A program made the position numbers and the translations under genes. Below, piece after piece: positions 1-9,855 of a stretch of 64,000 nt of DNA. The first letter of the stretch is position 1. Each line of letters begins with the position of its first letter. Source of the DNA: Candidatus Melainabacteria bacterium (lineage in GTDB: Bacteria > Cyanobacteriota > Vampirovibrionia > Obscuribacterales > Obscuribacteraceae); assembly GCA_003963305.1 (NCBI GenBank), contig RXJR01000009.1, positions 434,150 to 498,149 of the forward strand, written 5' to 3'. The notes beneath the pieces were generated by a model. It did no database searches. It saw nothing but the letters and a program-made list of their open reading frames with translations, and had not been told where the DNA came from.

Positions 1-92
1 GCAACTTTTCGAGCAATTTAAGTCCATCGATCTTTCAGTATTCATCCAACATTCAGGTCAGTCCTACTCGCCAGTCCTACTCGGAGACAACA

Positions 93-1769
93 ATGCATAG
101 CGACGCAATTAAGAAGGGAATCAGTCGAGCGCCGGCTCGAGCTATGTTGAAGGCAACTGGTTTGACCGACGAAGATTTGAGCAAGCCGCTTGTCGCCATT
201 GCCAACACCTGGACCGAAGCGGGTCCGTGTAACTATGGATTGCGCGATCTTTCAGAAAAGGTCAAGGAAGGTGTTCGTAAAGCTGGTGGTACTCCGATTG
301 AATTCAACACAATCGTTGTATCAGACGGCATCTCGATGGGGACAGAGGGAATGAAAGCCTCTCTCGTCTCGCGTGAAGTAATTGCTGATTCAATCGAGTT
401 GGCTGTGCGTGGTCATATGTTTGACGCTGTTGTGGCTCTGACTGGATGCGACAAAACTACTCCGGCTGCTGTTATGGCTCTGGCCAGATTAGACCTTCCT
501 TCTCTGGTTATGTACGGCGGCTCGATCATGCCCGGTCATTTCCGTGGACGCGATGTCACTATCCAGGAAGTATTCGAGGGTGTGGGCTCTTGTGCAGCGG
601 GTCTGATGAGTGAAGCTGATCTGGCAGAACTGGAGAATCAAGCCTGTCCAGGGGCGGGTTCATGCGGCGGACAGTTCACGGCCAACACTATGTCTACGGC
701 AATAACGTTCCTTGGAATGTCGCCGATGGGAGCCAATGATATTCCTGCGCTGGACCCGCGCAAGCTTGAGGCCGCTAAGCGTTGCGGCGAGATCGTCATG
801 GACATCTACAAGCAAGGATTGAAGCCCAGTCAGATCATCACCAGGAAGGCGCTCGAGAACGCCATAGCGTCAGTTATGGCGACAGGCGGATCCACGAACG
901 CTGTCTTGCATCTGCTTGCCATTGCCCGTGAAGCTAATGTGCCTTTGACTCTCGACGAGTTCGACGCCATCTCGCGCAAGACACCTACTGTCGTCGATCT
1001 GAAGCCGGGCGGAAAGTTTGTCGCTCCGGATATGGAGGCAGCCGGCGGTATGAGACTCCTGGCTAAGCGCTTGATGGATGCAGGACATTTGCGTGATGCG
1101 TTGACCGTGACAGGACGAAATCTTTTCGAAGAAGCTGCAGAAGCTGTGGAGACGCCAGGGCAGCAGGTAATCCGGGCGGTTGATAATCCTGTTAAAGCAA
1201 CAGGCGGAATCGTTATATTGCGTGGATCGCTTTCGCCTGACGGTTGCGTGATGAAGATCTCCGGTCATGAAACGAAATATTTCCAGGGACCGGCAAAAGT
1301 TTTCGATTCTGAAGAAGAAACTTTCGAAGGTTTGATGCGCGGTGACATAAAGGCTGGAGACGTTGTGGTAATCCGCTATGTCGGACCTAAGGGTGCTCCG
1401 GGCATGCCTGAGATGTTGCAGGTCACAGGAGCCATCGTCGGAGCCGGTCTGGGGGCAAGCGTCGCCCTGATCACTGACGGGCGCTTCAGCGGAGCCTCCC
1501 ACGGTCTGGTTGTCGGGCATGTCGCCCCCGAGGCAGCCGTCGGTGGACCGATTGCATTAATTCAGAACGGTGATGTTATTACGATTGACGTTGTCAATAG
1601 AAGCCTTAATGTAGAGGGCGACATCAAGTCGCGCGCCAGCGACTGGAAGGCCCCTGAGCCTAAATATAAGACTGGCGTATTTGCTAAATACTGGCAGACA
1701 GTTTCATCTGCGGCTCATGGAGCCGTGACTGGCAGCTTCCCGGACGAGCTTGCCGTAAGCGTTCACTAG
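93..1769 (+). CDS. ilvD: Dihydroxy-acid dehydratase
   Basis: Dehydrates 2,3-dihydroxy-3-methylbutanoate and 2,3-dihydroxy-3-methylpentanoate to the keto acids that precede valine and isoleucine; a cytoplasmic iron-sulfur enzyme. The 558 residues match the normal family length. Visible signatures are [11 protein letters not shown] near residue 117, the cysteine segment [17 protein letters not shown] near 184, and the C-terminal [12 protein letters not shown]. The ATG is preceded by GGAGAC at a good distance. It is the first gene visible in the ilv-leu operon, and ilvC follows 15 bp later. Only 92 bp lie upstream in the window and they hold no leader peptide or terminator that I can see, so operon control may lie outside the window. 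Confidence 0.97.
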   Translation: MHSDAIKKGISRAPARAMLKATGLTDEDLSKPLVAIANTWTEAGPCNYGLRDLSEKVKEGVRKAGGTPIEFNTIVVSDGISMGTEGMKASLVSREVIADSIELAVRGHMFDAVVALTGCDKTTPAAVMALARLDLPSLVMYGGSIMPGHFRGRDVTIQEVFEGVGSCAAGLMSEADLAELENQACPGAGSCGGQFTANTMSTAITFLGMSPMGANDIPALDPRKLEAAKRCGEIVMDIYKQGLKPSQIITRKALENAIASVMATGGSTNAVLHLLAIAREANVPLTLDEFDAISRKTPTVVDLKPGGKFVAPDMEAAGGMRLLAKRLMDAGHLRDALTVTGRNLFEEAAEAVETPGQQVIRAVDNPVKATGGIVILRGSLSPDGCVMKISGHETKYFQGPAKVFDSEEETFEGLMRGDIKAGDVVVIRYVGPKGAPGMPEMLQVTGAIVGAGLGASVALITDGRFSGASHGLVVGHVAPEAAVGGPIALIQNGDVITIDVVNRSLNVEGDIKSRASDWKAPEPKYKTGVFAKYWQTVSSAAHGAVTGSFPDELAVSVH

Positions 1770-1784
1770 AAAGAGGAGAAGATA

Positions 1785-2828
1785 ATGACCAAGATGTATT
1801 GGGAAGCCGATGCCAACGCAGACGCACTGAAAGGAAAGACCATCGCCGTGCTCGGCTACGGCAGCCAGGGCCGTGCTCATGCCATGAACCTGCGCGACAG
1901 CGGTTGCGATGTGGTCTTGGGACTTCGCAAAGGCGGCAAGACCTGGCAGCAGGCTGAAGAAGATGGATGGACTCCCAAAGAGCCTAAAGCTGCTGTCGCA
2001 GGCGCTGATGTGGTTGTTATCTTGACGCCTGACATGGCTCAACCAGAGCTCTTTACCGAATTTGTCGCCCCAAATCTAAAAGATGGTGGCACTGTTCTGT
2101 TTGCCCATGGATTCAACATCCACTACAAACAAATCCAGCCCAAAGAAACCATCGATGTCGTCATGATCGCTCCAAAGGGACCCGGTGGTCTGGTTCGCAG
2201 AACCTATGAAGAAGGAAATGGTGTTCCCTGTCTGCTCGCTGTACACCAAAATGCGACAGGTAAAGCATTTGATACAGCTCTGGCATACGCTCATGCATTG
2301 GGCGGCACCAAAGCCGGTGTGCTGGAAACGACTTTTGCAGAAGAGACCGAGACCGATCTGTTTGGCGAACAAGCCGTATTGTGCGGCGGCGTCACCGAGC
2401 TTATTGCTGCTGGTTTCGAAACTCTCGTTAAGGCCGGCTATAAGCCAGAGGTGGCTTACTTCGAGTGTTTGCATGAAGTGAAGCTGATTGTCGACTTGAT
2501 TTACGAAGGTGGATTCGCCCGCATGCACGAGTTTGTCAGCGACACTGCCAAGTACGGCGACCTGACACGTGGACCGCGTGTTGTCGACGCCAAGACCAGA
2601 GAGACGATGCAGACAATTCTCACTGAAATTCAAGACGGTACTTTCGCTAAAGAGTGGATCGCTGAAACGAAAGCCGGTCAGAAAAACTACAAACGCTTGT
2701 TGGAAGAAGACCTCAATCATCCGGTCGAGGCAGTCGGTAAGAAGCTGCGCGCCAATATGTCGTGGCTGCAAAAATCGTCCAAGAAAGATAACAAGCAACT
2801 CGCAACGAGCGGAAAGGCAAACAAGTAA
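1785..2828 (+). CDS. ilvC: Ketol-acid reductoisomerase (class I)
   Basis: Isomerises and reduces acetolactate or acetohydroxybutyrate with NAD(P)H, the step before IlvD. The 347 residues fit the short class I form. The N-terminal Rossmann motif [17 protein letters not shown] is at about residue 24, and the knotted C-terminal domain shows GEQAVLCGG and [17 protein letters not shown] with the metal-binding Asp/Glu residues. A strong ribosome binding site (AAAGAGGAG) precedes the ATG. The last ~20 residues are Lys/Ser/Asn-rich and look like an extra tail. The stop lies 3 bp before the ilvB start, so translation is probably coupled. Confidence 0.97.
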   Translation: MTKMYWEADANADALKGKTIAVLGYGSQGRAHAMNLRDSGCDVVLGLRKGGKTWQQAEEDGWTPKEPKAAVAGADVVVILTPDMAQPELFTEFVAPNLKDGGTVLFAHGFNIHYKQIQPKETIDVVMIAPKGPGGLVRRTYEEGNGVPCLLAVHQNATGKAFDTALAYAHALGGTKAGVLETTFAEETETDLFGEQAVLCGGVTELIAAGFETLVKAGYKPEVAYFECLHEVKLIVDLIYEGGFARMHEFVSDTAKYGDLTRGPRVVDAKTRETMQTILTEIQDGTFAKEWIAETKAGQKNYKRLLEEDLNHPVEAVGKKLRANMSWLQKSSKKDNKQLATSGKANK

Positions 2829-2831
2829 AAG

Positions 2832-4490
2832 ATGAAAGGCGCCGATATCCTGATCAAAGCGTTGGAAAACGAAGGTGTAGATGTCATCTTCGGATATCCA
2901 GGCGGTGCAATTATGCCCGTCTATGACGCGCTGGTCGGGAGCAAACTGAAGCATATCCTGGTTCGCCACGAGCAGGCTGCCGCACTGGCTGCAGACGGCT
3001 ACGCACGGGCCAGCGGCAATGTGGGCGTTTGCATGGCCACTTCCGGTCCCGGCGCCACCAATCTTCTTACAGGCATTGCCAATGCGCAATTAGATTCTGT
3101 GCCCATGGTGGCAATCACCGGTCAGGTGAGTACGACACTCATGGGCACAGATGCCTTCCAGGAAGTCGATATCTTCGGTATGTCGATGTCGGTAGTCAAA
3201 CACAATTTCATTGTCAGAAAGACAGCCGATATCGCCAAAACCATTCACGATGCTTTTGAATTGGCGCGTTCAGGACGTCCCGGTCCGGTACTCGTAGACT
3301 TGCCTAAAGATGTAGTCTCCGCCGAACTGGAAGATGTGCAGTTCCTTCCCAGTTCGAGCAAGCCTATGCCTCGTCCACACTCAAAAGATTTGCACATTGC
3401 TCACGATCTGATCTTGAACAGCCGACAGCCGCTTGTGTACGCAGGTGGTGGCATTCGCATCGCAGGAGCATCGAAAGAGCTGTGCGCATTCGTTGACGCC
3501 CTGGGAATTCCTGTTGTCACTACATTGCAAGGTCTGGGTGCAATTCCAGCCAATCATCCCCTGAATTTAGGCATGCTGGGCATGCATGGAACCAAAGCTG
3601 CAAACTTCGCTGTGCAGTCTTGCGACTTGTTAATCTGTGTCGGCGCTCGGTTTGACGACCGGGTCACAGGTAAGCTGGCTGAATTTGCTCCGGGTGCGAA
3701 AGTTATTCATATGGACGCAGATCCTGCTGAAATCGGCAAGCTGCGTATGGTTCATTGCGCTCTCATGGGTGACATCAAAGTTTCTTTGAATTTCTTGCAC
3801 GGACCCGGCCGCCCTGAAATAGATTTCTGGGTCAAGCGCTGTTTGGCCAATAAAGAGAAGTTCGCATGGGACTACAACGCTCCTATGGAAAGCGTTTATG
3901 CGCCTAAGTTCATAAAGCAAATGAGCGATCGCGCCCCTGAAAATACCTTTGTTAGTTGTGATGTTGGTCAGCACCAGATGTGGGTTGCCCAACATTACGG
4001 CTTTAAGTCGCCAAATAACCATTTAACAAGTGGTGGTCTTGGCACGATGGGATTTGGCTTGCCGGCTGCCATCGGCGCTCAGTACGCCAGCCCCGAATCA
4101 GCTGTCGTGGCTGTATCCGGTGATGGCTCGATCATGATGAATATTCAAGAGCTGGCGACGCTCAAGCGCTATAACATTCCAGTCAAAATTGTTCTTTTTG
4201 ACAATAAGGCACTGGGGATGGTGCGTCAGTGGCAAGAGTTGTTTTTCAATGAAAATTACAGCGAAGTTGACCTCTCCGACAATCCGGATTTCGTCAAGGT
4301 CGCAGAAGCATTCGGCATTCCCTCATTCAGAGTGGAGCGAGCCGATCAGGTAGATGAGGCAATCGACCGTATGTTCGATCAAAAGGGACCAGTTCTTTTG
4401 CATGTGCTCATCGATCCCAAAGAAAATGTATGGCCGCTGGTGCCACCCGGAAAGTCTAATGAACAGATGATGGAGGCAAAGATAGTATGA
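2832..4490 (+). CDS. ilvB: Acetolactate synthase, large (catalytic) subunit
   Basis: ThDP-dependent condensation of two pyruvates, or of pyruvate with 2-ketobutyrate. The 552 residues cover the whole family. The catalytic glutamate lies in RHEQAA near residue 45. The ThDP-Mg motif begins GDGSIMMNIQEL and ends with the Asn of DNKALGMVRQW. The FAD-domain motif GARFDDRVTGK is also present. The ATG follows the ilvC stop after 3 bp, with a purine-rich site inside the end of ilvC. The gene overlaps ilvN in an ATGA arrangement, as expected for subunits made in fixed ratio. Confidence 0.96.
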   Translation: MKGADILIKALENEGVDVIFGYPGGAIMPVYDALVGSKLKHILVRHEQAAALAADGYARASGNVGVCMATSGPGATNLLTGIANAQLDSVPMVAITGQVSTTLMGTDAFQEVDIFGMSMSVVKHNFIVRKTADIAKTIHDAFELARSGRPGPVLVDLPKDVVSAELEDVQFLPSSSKPMPRPHSKDLHIAHDLILNSRQPLVYAGGGIRIAGASKELCAFVDALGIPVVTTLQGLGAIPANHPLNLGMLGMHGTKAANFAVQSCDLLICVGARFDDRVTGKLAEFAPGAKVIHMDADPAEIGKLRMVHCALMGDIKVSLNFLHGPGRPEIDFWVKRCLANKEKFAWDYNAPMESVYAPKFIKQMSDRAPENTFVSCDVGQHQMWVAQHYGFKSPNNHLTSGGLGTMGFGLPAAIGAQYASPESAVVAVSGDGSIMMNIQELATLKRYNIPVKIVLFDNKALGMVRQWQELFFNENYSEVDLSDNPDFVKVAEAFGIPSFRVERADQVDEAIDRMFDQKGPVLLHVLIDPKENVWPLVPPGKSNEQMMEAKIV

Positions 4491-4795
4491 AATTCACAGT
4501 AAGCATTCGCTTGACCAACACCGAGGGAGCACTTGAAAGATTGCTCGGTCGGCTACGGCAGCGCGCTTTCGAAATTTCAAGCATGTCTGCGGAGCGTACC
4601 GCCGACCGTGCCTTCCTGGATGCTCGTTTCACCATTGAAGGCACACGCGATGTCGAGCCCGTTATTAAGCAACTGGCAAAGTGCTACGAAGTTCAAAGTC
4701 TCAAGTTTCAATATATCGAAGGGGGAGCGCAAAATGGTCAGTGGCAGAACCACTCAGAAAGACACACAGAAAGAGAAGTTTGTCTTCCTGTATGA
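4487..4795 (+). CDS. ilvN: Acetolactate synthase, small (regulatory) subunit, short form
   Basis: A 102-residue ACT-domain protein beginning MKFTVSIRLTNTEGALERLL, which fits the short enteric-type regulatory subunits and lacks the C-terminal domain of the ~160-residue IlvH form. It should bind the IlvB product and carry feedback inhibition by valine or another amino acid. It starts inside the ilvB stop (ATGA). The ACT-like part ends near FQYIEGG at residue ~82. The last ~20 residues are read from DNA that is also the start of cimA in another frame and look non-conserved. Confidence 0.88.
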   Translation: MKFTVSIRLTNTEGALERLLGRLRQRAFEISSMSAERTADRAFLDARFTIEGTRDVEPVIKQLAKCYEVQSLKFQYIEGGAQNGQWQNHSERHTEREVCLPV

Positions 4796-6584
4796 CACGA
4801 CCCTTCGTGATGGGACGCAGCGAAAAGGTCTCAGTCTCTCGCTTGAAGATAAGCTGAAAATTGCTTACTTGCTGGATAAGTTCGGTGTTTCTTACATCGA
4901 AGGTGGCTGGCCTGGCTCAAACCCGAAGGACATGGAGTTTTTCAAACGCCTGAGCAAAAATCCACCTAAAAACGCAACAGTGGTGGCGTTTGGCAGTACC
5001 AGGCGAGTTGGCATCAAACCCTGCGACGATTTGAACTTACGGGCTCTCCTTGAAGCAGGCACGAAGGCAGTAGCTCTGGTCGGGAAGGCGTCGACGTTGC
5101 ACGTTACTGAGGTGCTTGGCACTGACCTGCAAGAAAACTTGAACATGATTGCAGACAGTGTTGCTTACATGAAGGAACACGGCAAGGAAGTTATTTTCGA
5201 CGCCGAACACTTTTTCGATGGCTATAGAGCCAATCCGGAATACGCTCTGCAAACGGTCAAGACGGCAGCTGATGCCGGCGCTGACTGGGTGGTTCTGTGT
5301 GACACCAATGGTGGTTCACTGCCAGGCTGGGTAAGTCAAGTCGTATCGCGAGTTTTTGCTGAGGTCGGCGACAAAGTCGGAGTGCATGTTCACAACGATG
5401 GTGAGCTTGCCGTGGCAAACAGCCTGGCAGCTGTCGAAGCTGGGGCACGCCACGTTCAGGGTACAGTCAACGGTTACGGTGAACGTTGCGGCAATGCTAA
5501 TCTCATATCGATTGTGCCGAATCTGCAATTGAAGATGGGCTATACCTGCGTATCCGATGCCAGCATCAAGCTCCTAACTGAAGTATCGCGCACGGTAAGC
5601 GAGATAGCCAATCTCAATCCAGACACGCACGCACCATATGTAGGTGCATCGGCGTTCGCCCACAAAGGTGGATTGCACGTTGCTGCTGTTGAAAAACTGA
5701 CGTCGAGTTACGAACACATCGATCCGTCGGTAGTTGGAAATACCCGTCAGATTGTCGTATCTGAGCTTTCGGGACGCGGAAATATTCGTATGTTGGCAAC
5801 AGACCTGGGCGTGCGAATTAGCGGCAGTGAGGCAAACGTTCTCGGTCAGGTTAAGGAACTGGAAGGCAAGGGTTATCAATTTGAAGATGCTGAAGGCACT
5901 GTCGAGTTGATGATGCGCCGATGCAATCCACAATACAGTGCACCATTTGAAAAATTAGACATGATGGTCGTTGTTTCGGACCGTGTCGCTACGGGGATGA
6001 CTGCCGAAGCGGTTGTTAAATTGCGTGTCAATGGTGAGACCGTTCATACTGCAGCTGAAGGTGGCGGACCTGTTCATGCCCTCGATCAGGCCTTGCGTAA
6101 GGCTTTGCTGCCGGCGTATCCGCAGTTGCATGAAGTGAGACTGGCTGATTATAAGGTGAGAATTCTCGATCCCGATCAGGCAACCGACGCTACGACGCGC
6201 GTGGTGATCGAGGCTGCATGCGGCGAGGAGCGCTGGTCAACTGTGGGCTGCTCGCAGAACATTATCGAAGCAAGCCGTCAGGCGCTGATGGATGCTCTCG
6301 AGTTGTTCCTTTTGCGGCAAGAAGAGAGAAGTGCTGAGAGTTCCCTATCGGAAAAAGGCTCCAAAGGGGCTGTAGATGTGGCTGTAGATGTGGCAGTAGA
6401 TGTGGCTCGAAGCAAAGCCGTAAATGTACCGGCCAATGCAGCATCGAATAAAGCTGCAGATAAAGCAAATAAAGCGACAAAGGTTTCGCCAAATGCGGCT
6501 GTAAATGTGGCTGCAAATGTAAGTACTAAGTTGACTGCGTCAGTGACTGGCAAAGTCGTGACTAAGCAGGAGGTCGTAGCATAA
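4734..6584 (+). CDS. cimA: Citramalate synthase (CimA/LeuA family) with low-complexity tail
   Basis: Condenses pyruvate and acetyl-CoA to (R)-citramalate, the first step of threonine-independent isoleucine synthesis. The N-terminus shows YDTTLRDGTQ (residues ~20-29) and GGWPGSNPKDMEFF, typical of the CimA group rather than LeuA. The barrel motifs HVHNDGELAVANSLAAVEAG and NGYGERCGNANL follow, and then a LeuA-type allosteric domain. I chose ATG 4734 because GGGGGAG lies just upstream; the open frame extends further 5' but that part resembles nothing. This start overlaps ilvN by 62 bp. The final ~84 residues are an Ala/Val/Asn/Lys-rich tail with AVDV repeats, absent from usual family members of ~520-540 residues. 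Confidence 0.93.
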   Translation: MVSGRTTQKDTQKEKFVFLYDTTLRDGTQRKGLSLSLEDKLKIAYLLDKFGVSYIEGGWPGSNPKDMEFFKRLSKNPPKNATVVAFGSTRRVGIKPCDDLNLRALLEAGTKAVALVGKASTLHVTEVLGTDLQENLNMIADSVAYMKEHGKEVIFDAEHFFDGYRANPEYALQTVKTAADAGADWVVLCDTNGGSLPGWVSQVVSRVFAEVGDKVGVHVHNDGELAVANSLAAVEAGARHVQGTVNGYGERCGNANLISIVPNLQLKMGYTCVSDASIKLLTEVSRTVSEIANLNPDTHAPYVGASAFAHKGGLHVAAVEKLTSSYEHIDPSVVGNTRQIVVSELSGRGNIRMLATDLGVRISGSEANVLGQVKELEGKGYQFEDAEGTVELMMRRCNPQYSAPFEKLDMMVVVSDRVATGMTAEAVVKLRVNGETVHTAAEGGGPVHALDQALRKALLPAYPQLHEVRLADYKVRILDPDQATDATTRVVIEAACGEERWSTVGCSQNIIEASRQALMDALELFLLRQEERSAESSLSEKGSKGAVDVAVDVAVDVARSKAVNVPANAASNKAADKANKATKVSPNAAVNVAANVSTKLTASVTGKVVTKQEVVA

Positions 6585-8030
6585 ATGGCTGGTCAAGCAC
6601 AAACAACAGCGAATTCAAAGAACTCTTCTAAAAAAGAGGCTCGCAGTATTGTCGAGAAAATCTGGGATTCACATGTTGTCACCCAATTGGAAGGGCATCC
6701 GGCAGTTTTTGCTATTGACCTGATGTTGATTCACGAAGTAACTTCCGCTCAAGCTTTCCAGACTCTAGATGCGAAAGGACTGAAGGTTTTCGATCCAAAA
6801 CGATTACTGGGCACAATCGACCACAGTATTCCGACACGAAAAAATCGCTGGGAAATCTATGACGAGTCGGCTAAGGCCCAGGTGGAAGCCCTCAGACAAA
6901 ACTGCAAAAATCACGGCATTCCATTTCTCGATTTTGATAAAGGTCAGGGAATTGTTCACGTCGTCGGACCGGAGCTTGGCATAACGCAGCCTGGGATGAC
7001 AATTGTATGCGGTGACTCGCACACATCCACTCACGGCGCTTTCGGTGCATTAGCTTTCGGAATTGGTACATCCGAAGTTGGTCACGTGCTTGCCACGGGA
7101 TGCTTGCTGCAGCAGAAACCGAAGTCGATGCGAGTCGAATTCAAAGGTAAAGCTGGCAAAGGTGTCTATGCCAAAGATGTCATTTTGCGTTTGATTGCTG
7201 AAATCGGCGTAGGTGGTGCGACCGGACACGTGATCGAATATGTCGGTGATGCGATTCGAAACATGACTATGGAAGAACGCATGACTGTCTGCAATATGAG
7301 CATTGAATGTGGTGCCAGAGCTGGTCTTATCGCACCGGATCAAGTTACATTCGACTATCTCAAAGGCAAACCGCATGCTCCCAAGGGTAGAGCCTGGGAT
7401 GAAGCGGTCGAGCACTGGAAAGCGTTAGTCAGTGATGATGATGCGCAATTCGATCGACGAATCGAAATCGACCTCTCGGCATTGAAACCGATGGTCACCT
7501 GGGGAACCAATCCCGGGCAGGGCGTGCAGATCAATCAACCGATTCCGTCTGTCAAATCTCTTCCTGAGCAAGAGCAGGGTGTGGCGGTGCGAGCGCTTGA
7601 ATATACCGGGCTTTCTGAAGGGGCAACGATGCAGGGTACGCCAATTGACTGGGCCTTCGTCGGTTCTTGCACTAACGGTCGTATTGAGGATTTGCGTGTT
7701 GCCGCTTCCATTTTGAAAGGCAAGAAAATCAAAGATACCGTCACTTTCTATGTGGTGCCGGGTTCTGAAGCGGTTATGGAACAAGCTGTCAAGGAAGGGC
7801 TTCCAGAAATTTTCGAAGCGGCGGGCGCACAATTTAGAATGCCGGGTTGCTCCATGTGTCTGGCTATGAATGATGACAAAGTGCCGGAAGGAAAGCGCTG
7901 TATCAGTTCTTCTAACCGAAATTTTGTCGGGCGTCAGGGTCCGGGAAGTATTACACACCTTGCCTCTCCGGCGACTGTCGCTGCCAGTGCCATCGAAGGA
8001 CGGATAGCTTCTGCGGAAAATTATTTGTAA
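6585..8030 (+). CDS. leuC: 3-isopropylmalate/citramalate dehydratase, large subunit
   Basis: Aconitase-family isomerase subunit for leucine synthesis and, with CimA present, probably also for citramalate to beta-methylmalate. The 481 residues fit the family. CGDSHTSTHGAFGALAFGIG, GSCTNGR and GCSMCLAMN supply the three cysteines of the 4Fe-4S cluster. The C-terminus has NRNFVGRQGPGS. The ATG follows the cimA stop with no gap, and GGAGG lies inside the end of cimA. The N-terminus has ~25 extra low-complexity Ser/Asn/Lys residues. Confidence 0.96.
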   Translation: MAGQAQTTANSKNSSKKEARSIVEKIWDSHVVTQLEGHPAVFAIDLMLIHEVTSAQAFQTLDAKGLKVFDPKRLLGTIDHSIPTRKNRWEIYDESAKAQVEALRQNCKNHGIPFLDFDKGQGIVHVVGPELGITQPGMTIVCGDSHTSTHGAFGALAFGIGTSEVGHVLATGCLLQQKPKSMRVEFKGKAGKGVYAKDVILRLIAEIGVGGATGHVIEYVGDAIRNMTMEERMTVCNMSIECGARAGLIAPDQVTFDYLKGKPHAPKGRAWDEAVEHWKALVSDDDAQFDRRIEIDLSALKPMVTWGTNPGQGVQINQPIPSVKSLPEQEQGVAVRALEYTGLSEGATMQGTPIDWAFVGSCTNGRIEDLRVAASILKGKKIKDTVTFYVVPGSEAVMEQAVKEGLPEIFEAAGAQFRMPGCSMCLAMNDDKVPEGKRCISSSNRNFVGRQGPGSITHLASPATVAASAIEGRIASAENYL

Positions 8031-8073
8031 TTAGTTCGCCTGGGCTCCTGGCGAAACATGTTGGAGAAAATCT

Positions 8074-8676
8074 ATGGACAAGTTCGAAAAACTGACATCA
8101 AAAGTGGTGCCGCTGCCGATGACGGATGTGGATACCGATTTGATTATTCCCGCTCAATTCTTGACGAGTATAAGCAGGGAAGGTTATGGGCAAAATCTGT
8201 TCCGCAGATTGCGTGACAACGACCCTAATTTCCCTTTCAACCAGGAGAAATTCAAGGGCGCTGCGATTTTAGTGGCCGGAGAAAATTTCGGCTGCGGTTC
8301 GTCACGAGAGCATGCGGTCTGGGCTCTTGCGGGTGCGGGCATAAAAGTTGTCATTGCGCCGTCTTTTGCCGACATATTTTTCAGCAATAGCGCCAAGAAT
8401 GGTTTGGTTCTTGTTACGTTGCCAGCTTCTCAAGTCGAGCGAATACTGGTCGAGGCACAAGCTGGTGAATACAGTGTCACAGTCGATCTTGAATCTCAAA
8501 CGGTGACCTTGCCTGGTGGTGAAACATTCAAGTTCGAATTCGATCACTTCCGTAAGCACTGCATTTTGAACGGACTTGACGACATCGATTACATTCTGTC
8601 ATTCAAAGAGAAGATCTCGGAATTCCGAGCCGGCCAACCGACGGCGGTTAACTGCATGCAGGGAGAGAGCAAGTAA
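8074..8676 (+). CDS. leuD: 3-isopropylmalate/citramalate dehydratase, small subunit
   Basis: Swivelling-domain partner of LeuC. The 200 residues match the family; the N-terminus has DVDTDLIIPAQFL and the phosphate-loop region is ENFGCGSSREHAVWAL (residues ~70-85). A 43-bp gap separates it from leuC, and GGAGAAAAT precedes the ATG. The stop overlaps the leuB start as TAATG, so the two are translationally coupled. It completes the heterodimer needed for both the leucine and the citramalate routes. Confidence 0.96.
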   Translation: MDKFEKLTSKVVPLPMTDVDTDLIIPAQFLTSISREGYGQNLFRRLRDNDPNFPFNQEKFKGAAILVAGENFGCGSSREHAVWALAGAGIKVVIAPSFADIFFSNSAKNGLVLVTLPASQVERILVEAQAGEYSVTVDLESQTVTLPGGETFKFEFDHFRKHCILNGLDDIDYILSFKEKISEFRAGQPTAVNCMQGESK

Positions 8677-9788
8677 TGAAAAAGCGTATAGCAGTATTGC
8701 CCGGTGACGGTATCGGTGAAGAGGTTATGGCTCAAGCGCTGCGTGTGCTCGAAGCAGTGGAAAGTCGCTTCGAGCATGAGTTCGAAAAAGTGCACGGAGT
8801 GGTCGGGGGTGCTGCTTTCGATAAGTACGGAAGTCACATGCCAAATGAAACTCTTGACCTTGCCTATAATTGCAATGCCATTTTGTTTGGATCTGTTGGC
8901 GGTCCGGTGGCTGACATGGATTTGCCTAAATGGAAAAATTGCGAAGCTAATTCAATTTTGAACCTGCGCAAGACTTTTAAGTTCAACGCTAACTTTCGGC
9001 CAGTCAAAATATTTCCTGAGTTGAAAGACATATCGCCTTTGCGTGCTGAAGTAATTCAGAAAGGCGTGGACATGGTCTTCGTGCGCGAATTGCTGGGCGA
9101 CTGCTATTTCGGTGAGCATAAGCAATACAGTGAAAACGGCAAGCGTTACGGTACAGATCAGATTATTTATGACGAAGAGCAAGTGGCGGCGATTGCACAT
9201 GTTGCATTCAAAGCGGCTCGCATTCGTCGAAATAAAGTGACTTCTGTAGACAAGGCCAATGTTCTCGATTCCTCGAAACTCTGGCGAGCAGTTGTTACCG
9301 AAGTATCTAAAGATTACAGCGATGTCGAGCTCGAGCACATGCTTGTAGACAATTGCGCCATGCAAATTATTCGCGATCCGTCCCAATTCGACGTGGTTGT
9401 GACAACGAACATGTTCGGCGACATCCTTTCCGATGCGGCAGCTGTTTTGCCCGGGTCTCTGGGGCTTCTGGCTTCAGCCAGCCTGAACAAAGACGGGTTT
9501 GGTCTATATGAACCGCCCGGCGGATCCGCTCAAGATATTGCCGGCACAGGAGTAGCTAATCCGGTGGCGCAAATCCTTTCTGTTGCAATGATGCTGCGCT
9601 ATTCGTTTCAACTGGAAGCGGAAGCGACATCTATTGAGAGAGCGGTATCGAGTGCATTGGGAGCAGGATGCAGAACAAGGGACATTTACACGAAAACTGC
9701 CTCGTCAGAGAACCAGATAAAGCTTGTTAATTGCGAAGAAATGACCGATGAGATTCTGTCTTACATCAAGCGCCCGGCGCTAGTTTAG
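8676..9788 (+). CDS. leuB: 3-isopropylmalate (3-methylmalate) dehydrogenase
   Basis: NAD-dependent oxidative decarboxylation of 3-isopropylmalate. In a citramalate pathway the same enzyme oxidises 3-methylmalate to 2-ketobutyrate. The 370 residues are full length. [17 protein letters not shown] is at the N-terminus. Substrate and metal residues sit in [28 protein letters not shown] and [19 protein letters not shown]. The gene overlaps leuD by one base. A 67-bp spacer to ilvE contains GACGTC twice and no clear terminator. Confidence 0.97.
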   Translation: MKKRIAVLPGDGIGEEVMAQALRVLEAVESRFEHEFEKVHGVVGGAAFDKYGSHMPNETLDLAYNCNAILFGSVGGPVADMDLPKWKNCEANSILNLRKTFKFNANFRPVKIFPELKDISPLRAEVIQKGVDMVFVRELLGDCYFGEHKQYSENGKRYGTDQIIYDEEQVAAIAHVAFKAARIRRNKVTSVDKANVLDSSKLWRAVVTEVSKDYSDVELEHMLVDNCAMQIIRDPSQFDVVVTTNMFGDILSDAAAVLPGSLGLLASASLNKDGFGLYEPPGGSAQDIAGTGVANPVAQILSVAMMLRYSFQLEAEATSIERAVSSALGAGCRTRDIYTKTASSENQIKLVNCEEMTDEILSYIKRPALV

Positions 9789-9855
9789 AGACGTCGAGAT
9801 TTAAAATGACGTCCATCAGTCATTCTGCAGCAGCGTTAAACCGGAGAGAAATTAA

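Noticed and set aside
870-3089. Long open frames on the minus strand (870-1520, 1704-2042, 2076-3089)
   Set aside because: They lie exactly opposite ilvD and ilvC, have Cys/His-rich chance-like products and no ribosome sites; they are shadows of the real genes.
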